From the NCBI GenBank assembly GCA_964449895.1, contig CAYVBY010000032.1, forward strand, positions 1 through 5,217: a DNA stretch of 5,217 nucleotides, read 5' to 3'. Source of the DNA: Intestinibacter sp964449895. Its GTDB lineage: Bacteria; Bacillota; Clostridia; Peptostreptococcales; Peptostreptococcaceae. A model generated the notes under the pieces. The model made no database searches, was not told where the DNA came from, and was given only the letters and a program-made list of their open reading frames with translations. Position numbers and translations under genes: made by a program. This document shows positions 5,151 through 5,217 of this stretch, piece by piece (the first letter of the stretch is position 1; every line of letters starts with the position of its first letter).

Positions 5151-5217
5151 TAAGAAGTTGACTTAAGAACTTTGAAAATTAAACAGTAGGTTAATTAATA
5201 ATTTTTAATTCACACGA
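5151..5217 (+). other. rRNA leader upstream of 16S rRNA (partial)
   Basis: After P2 comes AGAACTTTGAAAATTAAACA (5167-5186), which resembles the conserved leader of Firmicute rRNA operons (GAACTTTGAAAACTAAACA) and includes a boxA-like antitermination motif, ACTTTGAAAA. The 9-mer ACTTAAGAA occurs twice (5148-5156 and 5161-5169); its CTTAAG cores can also pair as a hairpin. The 16S sequence with its GAGTTTGATC start is not reached by position 5217. Confidence 0.7.

Overview
This AT-rich window (roughly 70% A+T) reads as chromosomal DNA of a low-GC, anaerobic Firmicute. The clostridial rRNA ends, the strong AAGGAGG ribosome binding site and the oxygen-sensitive class III ribonucleotide reductase all point this way. 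The rRNA leader and the gene set look most like the Peptostreptococcaceae (Clostridioides difficile and relatives); that placement is from memory of the family, not from a search.

Layout: the window starts in the last bases of a 23S rRNA gene, followed by a 13-bp perfect tandem repeat and a complete 5S rRNA gene, all on the plus strand. A long hairpin with a U-tract on both strands then separates this rRNA operon from a convergent minus-strand class I aminotransferase gene (380-1564). About 280 bp of very AT-rich intergenic DNA follows. It holds several hairpins, including a plus-strand intrinsic terminator with no obvious gene in front of it. Next come two NrdR boxes with centres exactly 32 bp apart, then the plus-strand operon nrdD-nrdG (1912-4833), which ends at a strong intrinsic terminator. 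The last 340 bp carry a second, co-oriented rRNA promoter region. It has three A-tracts phased at 10.5 bp, two near-consensus sigma-A promoters (P1 and P2) 96 bp apart, small stem-loops between them, and the start of the rRNA leader. The 16S gene itself lies beyond the window.

How the genes work together: NrdD reduces ribonucleoside triphosphates to dNTPs without oxygen, and NrdG is the radical-SAM activase that installs the glycyl radical on NrdD. The twin boxes indicate repression by NrdR when (d)ATP is plentiful. The aminotransferase is a separate metabolic gene, probably making or using aspartate. The three genes form a small island between two rRNA operons in the same orientation.

I found no CRISPR array, insertion sequence, toxin-antitoxin pair or defence system. 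The least explained part is the intergenic stretch at 1578-1849.
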